A stretch of DNA of 16,427 nucleotides from positions 1 to 16,427 of the forward strand of contig UQVK01000088.1 in the NCBI GenBank assembly GCA_900544445.1, in the 5' to 3' direction. Made by a program: the position numbers and the translations under genes. The notes beneath the pieces are model-generated. The model was not told the DNA's origin, searched no databases, and was given only the letters and a program-made list of their open reading frames with translations. Positions 6,729 through 14,241 of the stretch are shown here, in pieces. The DNA is from an uncultured Lachnospiraceae bacterium (GTDB lineage Bacteria; Bacillota; Clostridia; Lachnospirales; Lachnospiraceae). Numbering within the stretch: the first letter of the stretch is position 1; every line of letters starts with the position of its first letter.

Positions 6729-7292
6729 ATGGATTTTGAGATACGAAAATGCGGCAAAGAGGACATTGACACCATCGTCGGACTGATTCAGACCGTATAT
6801 GAACAGATGGAACAGAAGGAATGGTTTGCCGCGGATAACAGCGAATATACAAGAAAAATGCTCGACGAAGGCCGGGGAACGGCCTGGATGGCGGTAGAAA
6901 AGGAAAGCGGGCAGCCCGCAGGCGTCTTCATGACTGCCATTCCTTTCCCACCCGGCGAAATGATTTCAGAGCAGGAAGGGAACGCCCAGGAGGATTATGA
7001 GGAAAATCTTGGCCGTGATATCGGTCTTCCGGAGTCGGAGCTGGGAAAGGTGGCCCATATGGATTCTGCCGCCGTCCTTCCAGCCTTCCGCGGCTTTCAC
7101 CTGCAGCGTCGGCTGATGAAAACCGCGGAAGAAGAGCTTCAAAGGGAAGGCTTCCGCTATCTGTGCTGCACCGTCCATCCGGATAACAAGAGCAGCCTGC
7201 AGAGCGTTCTTTCCCAGGGCTACCGCATCGCAAAGACCTGCGAAAAGTACGGCGGATTTCCCCGGCATATCCTGATCAGGGAGCTGATCTGA
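6729..7292 (+). CDS. GNAT-family N-acetyltransferase
   Basis: A 187-residue protein with the GNAT acetyl-CoA binding region: the beta-4 strand and pyrophosphate loop at 114-130 (AAVLPAFRGFHLQRRLM, a diverged RxxGxG/A loop) and the following TVHPDNKSSLQSVLSQGY at 148-165, where the Asn and the Ser-Leu helix are typical. The acceptor substrate cannot be told. ATG 6729 is chosen because AAAGGA lies eight bases upstream; the frame also opens earlier at a TTG. It diverges from the marR exporter operon and its promoter is close to the MarR operator, so joint control is possible. Its last 17 bases overlap the end of the convergent MATE gene. Confidence 0.85.
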   Translation: MDFEIRKCGKEDIDTIVGLIQTVYEQMEQKEWFAADNSEYTRKMLDEGRGTAWMAVEKESGQPAGVFMTAIPFPPGEMISEQEGNAQEDYEENLGRDIGLPESELGKVAHMDSAAVLPAFRGFHLQRRLMKTAEEELQREGFRYLCCTVHPDNKSSLQSVLSQGYRIAKTCEKYGGFPRHILIRELI

Positions 7293-8613
7293 GCACACTC
7301 TTTTCCTGCTGCAGATAAACCGCTGCCCCGATTGCGCTCACCAGAAGCTCTGTCAGGGGGAAGGCACACCAGACCCCGGTCATTCCAAACGCGGCAGACA
7401 ACAGGAAAGCCGCAGGAATGATGATGAAAAATCCCCGCAGCAGGGAAATGATGTGGGCCGGAAGCACATTCTCCGTGGAGGTAAAAAAGACGGACAGAAT
7501 GATGTTGAAGCCGGCGAACACGCAGCCCGCAAAATAGATCCGGAGTCCCGTTTCCGCAATGCTCTGCAGAAGCGCGTTTCTTTCGCTATTGAATACCGAA
7601 GCGATTCCTCCCGCTCCGAAAAACACGCAGACATAGATCGCTGCGGACACCAGGAGCATGGTCAGGAGCGCATAACGCAGATAAATCCGCACCCGGCTCC
7701 CCTCTCCCGTCCCGTGAGCGCTGCTCATCAGCGGCTGTACACCCTGGGCGATGCCGGTATAAATGGCGATCACCACGAGGGACAGGTTGGCAATCACACC
7801 ATAAGCCGCCACGCCGGTATTCCCCTGCAGCCGGAGAATCACCGCGTTGAATACGATGATGACAATCCCGGAAGAAACTTCCGTGATCAGAGACGGCAGG
7901 CCGGAGGAAAGGATATAGCCTGCCTGCCGCAGCCAGCCGGCCATGGAATAAGCCTTCACCCGCAGCCGGAACCGGTTCTTTTTCTGCATAAAGAAGGGCG
8001 ACAGAATGCCCATGCTGATGACGGGTGCAAGTCCCGTGGCAAATACCGCGCCGAAGATTCCCATGCCTAACGGGAACATGAACACATAGTCCAGAACCAC
8101 GTTGGAAAGGCTTCCTCCGATCATGGCGGCCATGGAGCGCTGCGGCGCACCGTCGTTTCTCACAAAGCACAGAAGCAGCTTGTTCATCATGAACATGGGT
8201 GCAAAAAGCAGAATCACCTGCAGATAGATCCGGCTCATTTCATATACCTCGCTGTCCGCGCCGAGCAGCCGGATCAGCGGACCCGATGCGAACAGACCGA
8301 GCGCGAAGAAAACCGCGGCGATCAGAAGCGTCAGAAGGGCGGAGACGGTAAACGCCTGATCCGCCGCCTCGTCATTTTCCTGTCCCTTCAGGATGGAATA
8401 ACGGGTTCCGCCGCCCATTCCGATCATCAGCCCGCAGCCGTTGATGAAGTTGTAGACCGGAATCGCCAGGTTCAGTGCCGTCAGTCCGGCGGCGCCAAGC
8501 GCCTTGGAAATAAAAAAGGTGTCCGCAAGAATATAGCAGGACAAACCGATCATGCCCAGCACGTTCAGGGATGTATAACGGGAAAAATCCCGAAAGTAGT
8601 CCTTATGTTTCAC
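7276..8613 (-). CDS. MATE-family multidrug efflux transporter
   Basis: A 445-residue membrane protein with about twelve hydrophobic spans arranged as two related halves, the normal size for MATE cation-coupled antiporters (NorM/DinF-like). Recognisable stretches are the N-terminal LADTFFISKALGAAGLTALN, the GLMIGMGGGTRYSI segment, and NKLLLCFVRNDGAPQRSMAA before SNVVLDYVFMF. These export cationic drugs, dyes or metabolites, driven by sodium or proton flow. The start is GTG at 8611-8613, overlapping the stop of the upstream flavin-binding protein as GTGA, with GAGGAG as ribosome binding site, so the two genes are translationally coupled. The 3' end overlaps the convergent acetyltransferase gene by 17 bases. 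Confidence 0.9.
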   Translation of the reverse strand: MKHKDYFRDFSRYTSLNVLGMIGLSCYILADTFFISKALGAAGLTALNLAIPVYNFINGCGLMIGMGGGTRYSILKGQENDEAADQAFTVSALLTLLIAAVFFALGLFASGPLIRLLGADSEVYEMSRIYLQVILLFAPMFMMNKLLLCFVRNDGAPQRSMAAMIGGSLSNVVLDYVFMFPLGMGIFGAVFATGLAPVISMGILSPFFMQKKNRFRLRVKAYSMAGWLRQAGYILSSGLPSLITEVSSGIVIIVFNAVILRLQGNTGVAAYGVIANLSLVVIAIYTGIAQGVQPLMSSAHGTGEGSRVRIYLRYALLTMLLVSAAIYVCVFFGAGGIASVFNSERNALLQSIAETGLRIYFAGCVFAGFNIILSVFFTSTENVLPAHIISLLRGFFIIIPAAFLLSAAFGMTGVWCAFPLTELLVSAIGAAVYLQQEKSVLRSAP

Positions 8614-9164
8614 ATCATCTCCTCATTTTCTTTTTCAGGAACCGTCTCTCTTTCCTTCACCAGTTCCACTGCTTCCTTCCCGCTCATATGCTCCACGATA
8701 AATTCCAGCATACAGAGGATGGAAAAATCGCGTTCAATCTCCGCTTCTCTTGACGCGCCGCTCTCCTCCGGGGAATACTTCACGGCCAGCTTTTCAATGG
8801 CGTTTCTGATCTCGCCCTCCTCTTCCAGGATCCGCACCTTTCCGAATGCGATCACACTGCGGAAACAGGTGGTAAATTTCTCCGGCACGATTCTGTCCTG
8901 ATCAATTACGCAGAAGGATGCTTTTTCTTCCTTTCGGATGGCGTCCAGCTTGTGCCCTGTTCTGGCACAGTGAAAGTAAATCTTTCCATCCTCGTAAACA
9001 TAGCTCAACGGCACCGCATAGGGATAGCCTCCATCGCCCAGCAGGGCGAGCACACCTGAGGTTCCCCGCTTCAAAACCGCTTCGCATTCCTGTCTGGAAA
9101 GGGCCTGTTTCTTCCTGCGCATGGGACGAAAAATGCCTTCCGCTCCATTCTTCTGTTCCATCAT
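8610..9164 (-). CDS. Pyridoxamine 5'-phosphate oxidase-like (NimA/COG3467) flavin-binding protein
   Basis: A 184-residue protein with the split beta-barrel of the PNPOx-like flavin-nucleotide-binding group. The family's run appears as MRRKKQALSRQECEAVL, then GTSGVLALLGDGGYPYAVPL, then IYFHCARTGHKLDAI with its histidines and later the FRSVIAFGKVRIL strand. Relatives include the Nim nitroimidazole reductases, though most members have unknown substrates. ATG 9164 is preferred because TGGAGG lies about nine bases upstream; a further in-frame ATG at 9185 lacks a ribosome binding site. It is the first gene of a two-gene operon with the MATE transporter, preceded by its own promoter and a leader containing a terminator-like hairpin. 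Confidence 0.85.
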   Translation of the reverse strand: MMEQKNGAEGIFRPMRRKKQALSRQECEAVLKRGTSGVLALLGDGGYPYAVPLSYVYEDGKIYFHCARTGHKLDAIRKEEKASFCVIDQDRIVPEKFTTCFRSVIAFGKVRILEEEGEIRNAIEKLAVKYSPEESGASREAEIERDFSILCMLEFIVEHMSGKEAVELVKERETVPEKENEEMM

Positions 9165-9195
9165 TTGTTCATGCCTCCATTTCATCCGCTTTTAC

Positions 9196-9248
9196 AAAAG
9201 AAAAGCCCCGTCTCCATCCCTTCTAAGGCCTGCGGAATAGAGCGGGGC
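9196..9248 (-). terminator. Terminator-like hairpin in the leader of the PNPOx-MATE operon
   Basis: On the minus strand GCCCCG (9243-9248) pairs with CGGGGC (9205-9210) across a loop of about 32 bases that contains a small CCTT/AAGG stem. It is followed directly by TTTTCTTTT. It lies 30 bases upstream of the first gene's start codon and downstream of the promoter at 9283-9311, so it could act as an attenuator. It may also serve as the pheT terminator, because no better one is seen after pheT. Confidence 0.6.
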
Positions 9249-9273
9249 ACTGCCCGGCGGCAGTCTCTTTTTT
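9249..9273. promoter_or_regulatory. Second leader hairpin, ACTGCC/GGCAGT
   Basis: ACTGCC (9249-9254), a CGGC loop and GGCAGT (9259-9264) form a six-bp stem directly next to the terminator-like hairpin. In the plus direction it is followed by CTCTTTTTT, so it could stop plus-strand transcription. On the minus strand GGGC-AGT-GCCC could form instead and would break both neighbouring hairpins. Confidence 0.5.
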
Positions 9274-9282
9274 ATAATTTAT

Positions 9283-9311
9283 AAAATAGCACAGGGAATT
9301 GCCCGTGTCAA
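9283..9311 (-). promoter_or_regulatory. Promoter of the PNPOx-MATE operon
   Basis: On the minus strand a perfect TTGACA (9306-9311) and TATTTT (9283-9288) are separated by 17 bases in the gap after pheT. The predicted transcript would start near 9277 and have a leader of about 110 bases before the start codon at 9164. Confidence 0.75.
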
Positions 9312-9378
9312 TCACAGATATGCCATACTTGTTACGGCAAAGTACGAGCCGTTTACTGAGCATCATGGCACAACAGAT

Positions 9379-11823
9379 TTACTGAGTTCTCAGCTGCGCA
9401 CCCATTTTTTTCTCAAGCTTCTTCATCACCTGATTTGCGGCGCTTTCGATTTCCTGAGAAGTCAGAGTCTTTTCCTCCGATCCGATGGTCAGACGGATGG
9501 TCACGGACTTCTTTCCTTCCGGAATCTGCTTTCCTCTGTATTCGTCCACGAAGGACGCTTCCTTCAGAAGCGCGCTGGCCTTTTTCTGTCCCATAACCGC
9601 ATCATGGATATCCGTCCATGCAGCATTGGAATCAAACAGCATGGAGATATCATAATCGGTCTCCGGATAGGCCGCAAGGTGGGTGAAATGGTTGGTTCTG
9701 GATTTCAGGGGCTGCAGCTTCTCCGCATCCAGTTCAAAGAGCATCACGGAAAGGTTCTTGATACCGCATTCCATGGAAGCCTTCTTGGCAAGCAGGCCCA
9801 TATCTCCAACTTTTTCTTCGCCCCGGTATACATTCAGCCAGACCACCTGATCCGCCCATACAGGCTTTTCCTCCTTGCGGAAGGAAAGTGCTTCCATGTG
9901 GGTATAGCGGGACATATATTCCAGAACGCCCTTCGTCTCCCGGAAAAGCCGGTCGATATTTTTAACGCTGCTGGCAAAAGCCGCTCCGATGTGTCTGCGC
10001 TGCTCCGGAAGGGACTCCGTCTCATCGTAAGGAGTAGTATAATTTCTGTCAAAGAACACCTGCGCCTCCTCGAAAATGGAGAAGTCGTTAAAATAGCGCT
10101 CGTTTTTCACCACCGCTTCGCAGAGGTTGGGAAGCAGGGAAGAACGGATATGGCTCAAATCCGGCGCGGGCGGCGTGGAAAGCTTCAGGATTCCGTCCGT
10201 GCTCTGAAGAACGGCGTTCACAAACGTGTCGTTCATCCAGGGATAGGTATAAACCTCCTGCAGCCCACAGCGGATCGCAAGATATTCCTTGATATTCCTG
10301 ATCAGATCCTCCTTCTTCTGATTGATGGCGCCTTCAAAGGTAGTGGTGAAGGAGGTGGCTTCAAAGTTATCGTAGCCGTACAGTCTGGCAACCTCTTCCA
10401 TCACGTCGTCCTTGATGGAAATATCGCCGGTGGAACGCCAGGAGGGCGCGGTAACGTGCATGTTTCCGCCTTCGATCTGAACGTCGAAGCCAAGCAGCTC
10501 AAGCTTCGCCTGAATCACGTCGTTTGAGAGATTTTTCCCGAGCCGCTTCGCCAGCCAGCCAAGATCCACGTCAATCTGGGCGCGCTCCAGCTTATTCACG
10601 TAATTGTCGCAGTATCCGGTCACCTGCACCCCGGGATACAGCTCCTGAAAATACTGCATGGAAAGGGCAAGAGCCTGATCACATCTCTCCGGATCAATGG
10701 CCTTCTCATATCTTGCGGAAGCCTCCGTGCGGGTATCATACCGGAGCGCCGTCCTTCTGATTCCGGCAGCCTCAAAGTTCGCGACCTCCAGGATCACGCG
10801 CTTCGTATCAGGTAGAATGGAATCCTTTGCGCCACCCATCACGCCGGCCAGGGCAACAGGCCCCTCGGAATCGGTGATTACAAGATCATCCGTACAGAGA
10901 TCGAGTTCCTTCTCGTTCAGAAGAACCAGCTTCTCTCCTTCCTCCGCGTGTCTTACCACGATGTGATCCGTGATGTTGTCCGCGTCAAAAGCATGAGTGG
11001 GGTTGCCCGTCGCGAGCATAACATAGTTCGTAATATCCACCAGCGCGTTGATGGGGCGCATTCCAACCTTCCAGATCCTGCTCTGCATCCAGTACGGGGA
11101 CGGCTTGACTTCCAGTCCGGACATCTCCACACCGATGTATCTTCTGCATCTGTCCGGCTCTGCGATCTCCACATGAAAATCCGACTGCACGTCGGTGTGG
11201 AAGGGCTTAATTTCCGCCAGAGGAAGATTGTACAGGGCCGCGAGCTCTCTCGCAATTCCGTAATGTCCCCACAGATCGGGACGGTTCGTCATGGACTTGT
11301 TGTCGATTTCAAGCAGGACGTCGTTCATGTCCAGCGCATCCGCAAGAGAAGTTCCGGCAGGCACCTCGAACGCGGACAGATCCAGAATCTCTGCTTCCTG
11401 AGAGGCGGGGAACAGGTCGCCCAGTCCGATTTCATCCGAAGCGCAGATCATGCCGTAGGAGGCGACGCCGCGAAGCTTGGAATTCTTGATCACGACAGGC
11501 TCTCCTTCACCATGCCAGCGGACCACCGCGCCGGGACAGGAAACCGCCACGCGCATCCCTTCCGTCAGGTTGATTCCGCCGCAGACGATTGTCTTAAGCT
11601 CTCCGTCCCCGATATCAACCATGCACACCCTCAGCTTGTCAGCATTGGGATGGGGCTCGATTTTTTCAATTACGCCTACAACCATGTTGTCGAAGCGGCG
11701 GGCAAGATCCTCCACATCCTCCACCTCCACGGTGGACATGGTCAGGTCGTACGCCAGCTTCTTCAGATCTATATCCTCAGGAATTTTCACATAATCCCTG
11801 ATCCAAGATAATGATAATTTCAT
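9379..11823 (-). CDS. pheT: Phenylalanine-tRNA ligase beta subunit
   Basis: An 814-residue protein with the full bacterial PheT domain order. The tRNA-binding EMAP-like domain is at about 45-150 (VGVIEKIEPHPNADKLRVCM), the B3/B4 editing domain at about 215-385 (NPTHAFDAD), the B5 domain at 412-485 (APSWRSTGDISIKDDVMEEV), the catalytic-like core to about 700, and the C-terminal anticodon-binding FDX-ACB domain at 717-809. With PheS it forms the heterotetramer that charges tRNA-Phe in the cytoplasm; this subunit edits mischarged tRNA. The start has GGAGG just upstream, 13 bases after the pheS stop. No clear terminator follows before the next promoter at 9283-9311. Confidence 0.98.
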   Translation of the reverse strand: MKLSLSWIRDYVKIPEDIDLKKLAYDLTMSTVEVEDVEDLARRFDNMVVGVIEKIEPHPNADKLRVCMVDIGDGELKTIVCGGINLTEGMRVAVSCPGAVVRWHGEGEPVVIKNSKLRGVASYGMICASDEIGLGDLFPASQEAEILDLSAFEVPAGTSLADALDMNDVLLEIDNKSMTNRPDLWGHYGIARELAALYNLPLAEIKPFHTDVQSDFHVEIAEPDRCRRYIGVEMSGLEVKPSPYWMQSRIWKVGMRPINALVDITNYVMLATGNPTHAFDADNITDHIVVRHAEEGEKLVLLNEKELDLCTDDLVITDSEGPVALAGVMGGAKDSILPDTKRVILEVANFEAAGIRRTALRYDTRTEASARYEKAIDPERCDQALALSMQYFQELYPGVQVTGYCDNYVNKLERAQIDVDLGWLAKRLGKNLSNDVIQAKLELLGFDVQIEGGNMHVTAPSWRSTGDISIKDDVMEEVARLYGYDNFEATSFTTTFEGAINQKKEDLIRNIKEYLAIRCGLQEVYTYPWMNDTFVNAVLQSTDGILKLSTPPAPDLSHIRSSLLPNLCEAVVKNERYFNDFSIFEEAQVFFDRNYTTPYDETESLPEQRRHIGAAFASSVKNIDRLFRETKGVLEYMSRYTHMEALSFRKEEKPVWADQVVWLNVYRGEEKVGDMGLLAKKASMECGIKNLSVMLFELDAEKLQPLKSRTNHFTHLAAYPETDYDISMLFDSNAAWTDIHDAVMGQKKASALLKEASFVDEYRGKQIPEGKKSVTIRLTIGSEEKTLTSQEIESAANQVMKKLEKKMGAQLRTQ

Positions 11824-11836
11824 TTCATCCTCCTAT

Positions 11837-12874
11837 TTATCTGAACTGCTTCAGGAATCTCAGATCGGCGCTGTGGAACAGTCTCACATCGTCCACGCCG
11901 TAACGCATCATAACCAGTCTGTCCAGACCGATATTCACATAGAAGCCGGTATATTCGTCCGGATCCAGCCCCGCCGCGCGCAGCACATTGGGATGCGGAG
12001 AGCCGCCCGGCATGACCTCGATCCAGCCCACATGCTTGCAGACGCTGCAGCCCTTTCCGCCGCAGACCTGGCACTGCATATCGATCTCAAAGCCCGGCTC
12101 CACGAACGGGAAGAAGCCGGCGCGCATCCTAACGGGCACATCCGTGCCGAACACCTTGCTCAGAATGCTCTTGATCATCACCTTGCCTGAAGTAAAGGTA
12201 ATGTCCTTGTCAACGATCAGTGCCTCATACTGGAAAAAGGCTCTTTCATGATGGGAGTCCGTAGTCTCGTTACGGTATACCCGTCCCGGATAAACGAACC
12301 GGTACGGCGGCTTGTGGGTCTGCATGTAGCGGACGCTTTCTCCTGTCAGATGGGGACGGAGACAGAGCTTTTCATTCGTGCTTCCGCTGTCATGTCCCTC
12401 CAGCCAGTAGGTATCCATGCTTTCCCTCGCCGGATGATTCTGCGGAAAATTCAGCTTGTCAAAGGAGTACAGCTCGCTGCTGATTTCTTTTCCCTGAAAG
12501 ATTTCAAATCCCATGGAGCGGAAGGCATCGTTCAGATCATAGCACATCTGGGTGATCGGATGGAGTCCGCCTCCGGAGGGCAGAATACCCGGAACAGAGC
12601 AGTCAAAATCCGGAGATACCTCGGAAGCCTTCAGCTTCAGCTCCATTCTCTTTTCATCGATCAGCTCCGTGATCTGATTCTTGGCCTGATTCATCAGCTT
12701 TCCCATTTCGGGACGCTCGGCGGGATCCAGCTTCGGAAGCTCCTTCATCAGGAGGCTTAAGGCTCCCTGTTTTCCCACATACGCGCTTTTTACGTTCTGC
12801 AGCTCGCCTTCATTGGCCGCAGCGGCAATCCTGGCTTTTGCCTCTGATAAAATTTCATTCATTTTATCCTTCAT
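11837..12874 (-). CDS. pheS: Phenylalanine-tRNA ligase alpha subunit
   Basis: A 345-residue class II aminoacyl-tRNA synthetase subunit of the usual length. An N-terminal coiled-coil region (1-85) leads into the catalytic core. Motif 2 is at 199-218 (VYRNETTDSHHERAFFQYEA) and motif 3 at 316-331 (GLDRLVMMRYGVDDVR). A C-x2-C-x4-C-x2-C cluster at Cys268, 271, 276 and 279 looks like a zinc knuckle, as in many Firmicute PheS proteins. It activates Phe and transfers it to tRNA-Phe together with PheT. ATG 12874 is supported by AAGGAG seven bases upstream. Transcription is controlled by the T-box leader. The leader also contains five hairpins between the T-box terminator and this start, the last one touching the ribosome binding site. 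Confidence 0.98.
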   Translation of the reverse strand: MKDKMNEILSEAKARIAAAANEGELQNVKSAYVGKQGALSLLMKELPKLDPAERPEMGKLMNQAKNQITELIDEKRMELKLKASEVSPDFDCSVPGILPSGGGLHPITQMCYDLNDAFRSMGFEIFQGKEISSELYSFDKLNFPQNHPARESMDTYWLEGHDSGSTNEKLCLRPHLTGESVRYMQTHKPPYRFVYPGRVYRNETTDSHHERAFFQYEALIVDKDITFTSGKVMIKSILSKVFGTDVPVRMRAGFFPFVEPGFEIDMQCQVCGGKGCSVCKHVGWIEVMPGGSPHPNVLRAAGLDPDEYTGFYVNIGLDRLVMMRYGVDDVRLFHSADLRFLKQFR

Positions 12875-12881
12875 TTCGCTT

Positions 12882-12909
12882 CTCCTTTTTCGCCGCCGTG
12901 AGGCGGCAT
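12882..12909 (-). promoter_or_regulatory. GC hairpin joined to the pheS Shine-Dalgarno
   Basis: On the minus strand ATGCCGCC, a TCAC loop and GGCGGC (stem 12892-12907) are followed by GAAAAAGGAG, the pheS ribosome binding site at 12882-12887. The six-bp GC stem ends four bases from the SD. The same arrangement, nearly base for base, precedes niaR at 888-918. Confidence 0.6.
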
Positions 12910-12918
12910 TTCATCATA

Positions 12919-13058
12919 AAAGAATGGCGTCAGCCATTCTTTGGCACGAACCCCGGTTCGTACCGGCCTCCTTTCAGGATCAGGACAGGTGTGCTTTTTC
13001 CTGATTTCCTTGCCCGGCAAATGGCCGTTCATGCAAGCATGACGGCCGCTTGCCGGGC
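12919..13058 (-). repeat. Four consecutive stem-loops between the T-box terminator and pheS
   Basis: In minus-strand order these are: a 47-base near-palindrome at 13012-13058 (GCCCGGCAA ... TTGCCGGGC with inner GGCCGT and GCATG arms); a seven-bp stem at 12979-13005 (ATCAGGA/TCCTGAT); a nine-bp stem with one G-T pair at 12943-12964 (GGTACGAAC/GTTCGTGCC); and a perfect ten-bp stem at 12919-12942 (AAAGAATGGC/GCCATTCTTT, TGAC loop), followed by a short T-rich stretch. With the SD hairpin at 12892-12907 this makes five structures in about 170 bases. None belongs to the standard T-box fold. Confidence 0.7.
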
Positions 13059-13065
13059 TTATCGC

Positions 13066-13336
13066 ACAAAAAAACACCGTCTCCTGCTTATCAACAAGGG
13101 ACGATGTTCACATCGCGGTACCACCCTATTTCAGGGCATCCTGTGCCCTGCACTCATTTTTGTGCAAACGTCTGCTGCACGGACATCCGGCTTACCGCAT
13201 ACGGTCGGCACGCTTTTCGCCGGAAGGCTCCCATACTGAAGGTTCCAGAAGGTTCATGCGGAATGCTTTCAGCCGGTGGCGCTCCGTCTCTGACTCACTA
13301 CATCTTCTGTACTCACGTATGTTCACAGCCTGAATC
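13066..13336 (-). ncRNA. T-box leader of pheST, Phe specifier UUC
   Basis: The conserved T-box AGGGTGGTACCGCG is at 13114-13127 on the minus strand. It is followed by a terminator: ACATCGTC (13100-13107) paired with GACGGTGT (13074-13081), then seven Ts. The base of stem I pairs CATAC with GTATG (13232-13236), and CAGAAG pairs with CTTCTG (13246-13251). Between these helices lie an AGTA-containing strand and GAACCTTCA, so the specifier is TTC at 13238-13240, a Phe codon followed by A. Uncharged tRNA-Phe is expected to favour the antiterminator and so raise pheST expression. Confidence 0.93.
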
Positions 13337-13342
13337 TGTTTT

Positions 13343-13371
13343 AGTATTGCACAGCTCTGGTGTTTTGTCAA
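13343..13371 (-). promoter_or_regulatory. Promoter of the pheST T-box transcript
   Basis: On the minus strand TTGACA (13366-13371) and AATACT (13343-13348) are separated by 17 bases and sit directly upstream of stem I of the T-box. Confidence 0.75.
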
Positions 13372-13581
13372 GTTGCAGATTTTCCTGGTTTTCATTCATG
13401 AACGATACTTCCCTCTATGATTGGTAGGCGTGGGAGGGAAAGGGTTTGGGAAAGGAAAGGATTGATAGATAAGTCTGTTATACTTGTATTGTTATAATCA
13501 GTCTAATACACTTCGATAACCGAAAGTCTGGCATACATCTTTTTGAAAAATGAGTAGATAAAATTTATCCTTACATTTCTA

Positions 13582-13623
13582 TTGACTTTAATATTATTTA
13601 TGTTATACTAAAAAAATTAAAGT
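13582..13623 (+). promoter_or_regulatory. Promoter with inverted-repeat operator for the DUF2089 operon
   Basis: TTGACT at 13582-13587 and TATACT at 13604-13609 are 16 bases apart. ACTTTAAT (13585-13592) overlaps the -35 and has a perfect inverted copy ATTAAAGT at 13616-13623, just after the -10. This placement suits self-repression by the HTH protein encoded next. Confidence 0.65.
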
Positions 13624-13644
13624 TAAACAGAAAGGAGAGTTGGA

Positions 13645-13947
13645 ATGGAAATAGATAAAATCCCACAGTGGATACTTGCCTTAGAACAGGAAGATGTAAC
13701 ATTTCTAAAGAACTTTGTTTTAAAATCCGGCTCACTGAAAGAGATTGCAAAGCTGTATGAGGTATCCTACCCTACTGTCCGTCTGCGGCTTGACAAACTC
13801 ATTCAAAAAATCGAATTGAGCGACCAAAAAGAAGATGAACCATTTTCTACGTTCATCAAAGGGCTTGCGGTTGATTCCCGAATTGACTTAGAAACCGCAA
13901 AAATCATCATTGAAAAATATAAGCAGGAAAAGGAGAAGAAATCATGA
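13645..13947 (+). CDS. DUF2089-family helix-turn-helix protein
   Basis: A 100-residue cytoplasmic protein. It begins with IPQWILALEQEDVTFLKNFV, then has a helix-turn-helix at about 28-55 (SGSLKEIAKLYEVSYPTVRL), and ends in a charged helix. This is the C-terminal part of DUF2089-type proteins, without the zinc-finger start some members have. It is probably a DNA-binding regulator of its own operon. The ATG has AAAGGAG seven bases upstream. The stop overlaps the next gene's start by four bases (ATGA), and an inverted repeat surrounds the promoter. Its AT-rich composition differs from the neighbouring pheST genes, consistent with acquisition. Confidence 0.8.
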   Translation: MEIDKIPQWILALEQEDVTFLKNFVLKSGSLKEIAKLYEVSYPTVRLRLDKLIQKIELSDQKEDEPFSTFIKGLAVDSRIDLETAKIIIEKYKQEKEKKS

Positions 13948-14219
13948 AAACAGCTATCACATTGCTTGTTGCGCTTGTAATTATTCTGTTTCACGTCTGG
14001 CTGTGCCACAGAAACCCTAAATACTGGTATTTAGGCGGTGTCGTTCCTCTCTTGTGGATTGGATTACTGGCATTTTTGTTTTTCAATGGCAAAATCAATT
14101 TTGGAGAGGACTGGAAAATGATTGTTTTTCCGACACTCATTTTCTTCTTGTTTTGGATTCAAGGACACCAGACAGCAAAGAAAAAAGAAATCGCTAAAAT
14201 GAAAGCAAAGGATATGTAA
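13944..14219 (+). CDS. Small three-span membrane protein, paralogue A
   Basis: A 91-residue protein with hydrophobic segments at about 3-21, 28-47 and 59-73, then a charged tail ending KEIAKMKAKDM. It starts four bases inside the end of the DUF2089 gene, with AAGGAG eight bases upstream, so the two are co-translated. The next gene encodes a protein of the same length, the same span layout and nearly the same tail (EIDKMKAKDIN), so they look like a tandem duplication. I do not recognise a named function. The setting, a small HTH regulator with two membrane proteins, suggests a regulated envelope or stress module. Confidence 0.75.
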   Translation: MKTAITLLVALVIILFHVWLCHRNPKYWYLGGVVPLLWIGLLAFLFFNGKINFGEDWKMIVFPTLIFFLFWIQGHQTAKKKEIAKMKAKDM

Positions 14220-14241
14220 GCACATGAAAGGAGAATTGACT

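Noticed and set aside
9604..10527. Plus-strand open frame of 307 codons
   Set aside because: It is antisense to pheT, whose domains are complete; the openness follows from the codon bias of pheT.
10948..11811. Plus-strand open frame of 287 codons
   Set aside because: It is antisense to the N-terminal part of pheT and shows no domain or ribosome binding site.
12871..13077. 68-codon minus-strand frame through the pheS leader hairpins, ending on the pheS start
   Set aside because: Its start lies in the T-box terminator arm and its sequence is dictated by palindromes. I kept it only as a remark in the leader finding, not as a gene.
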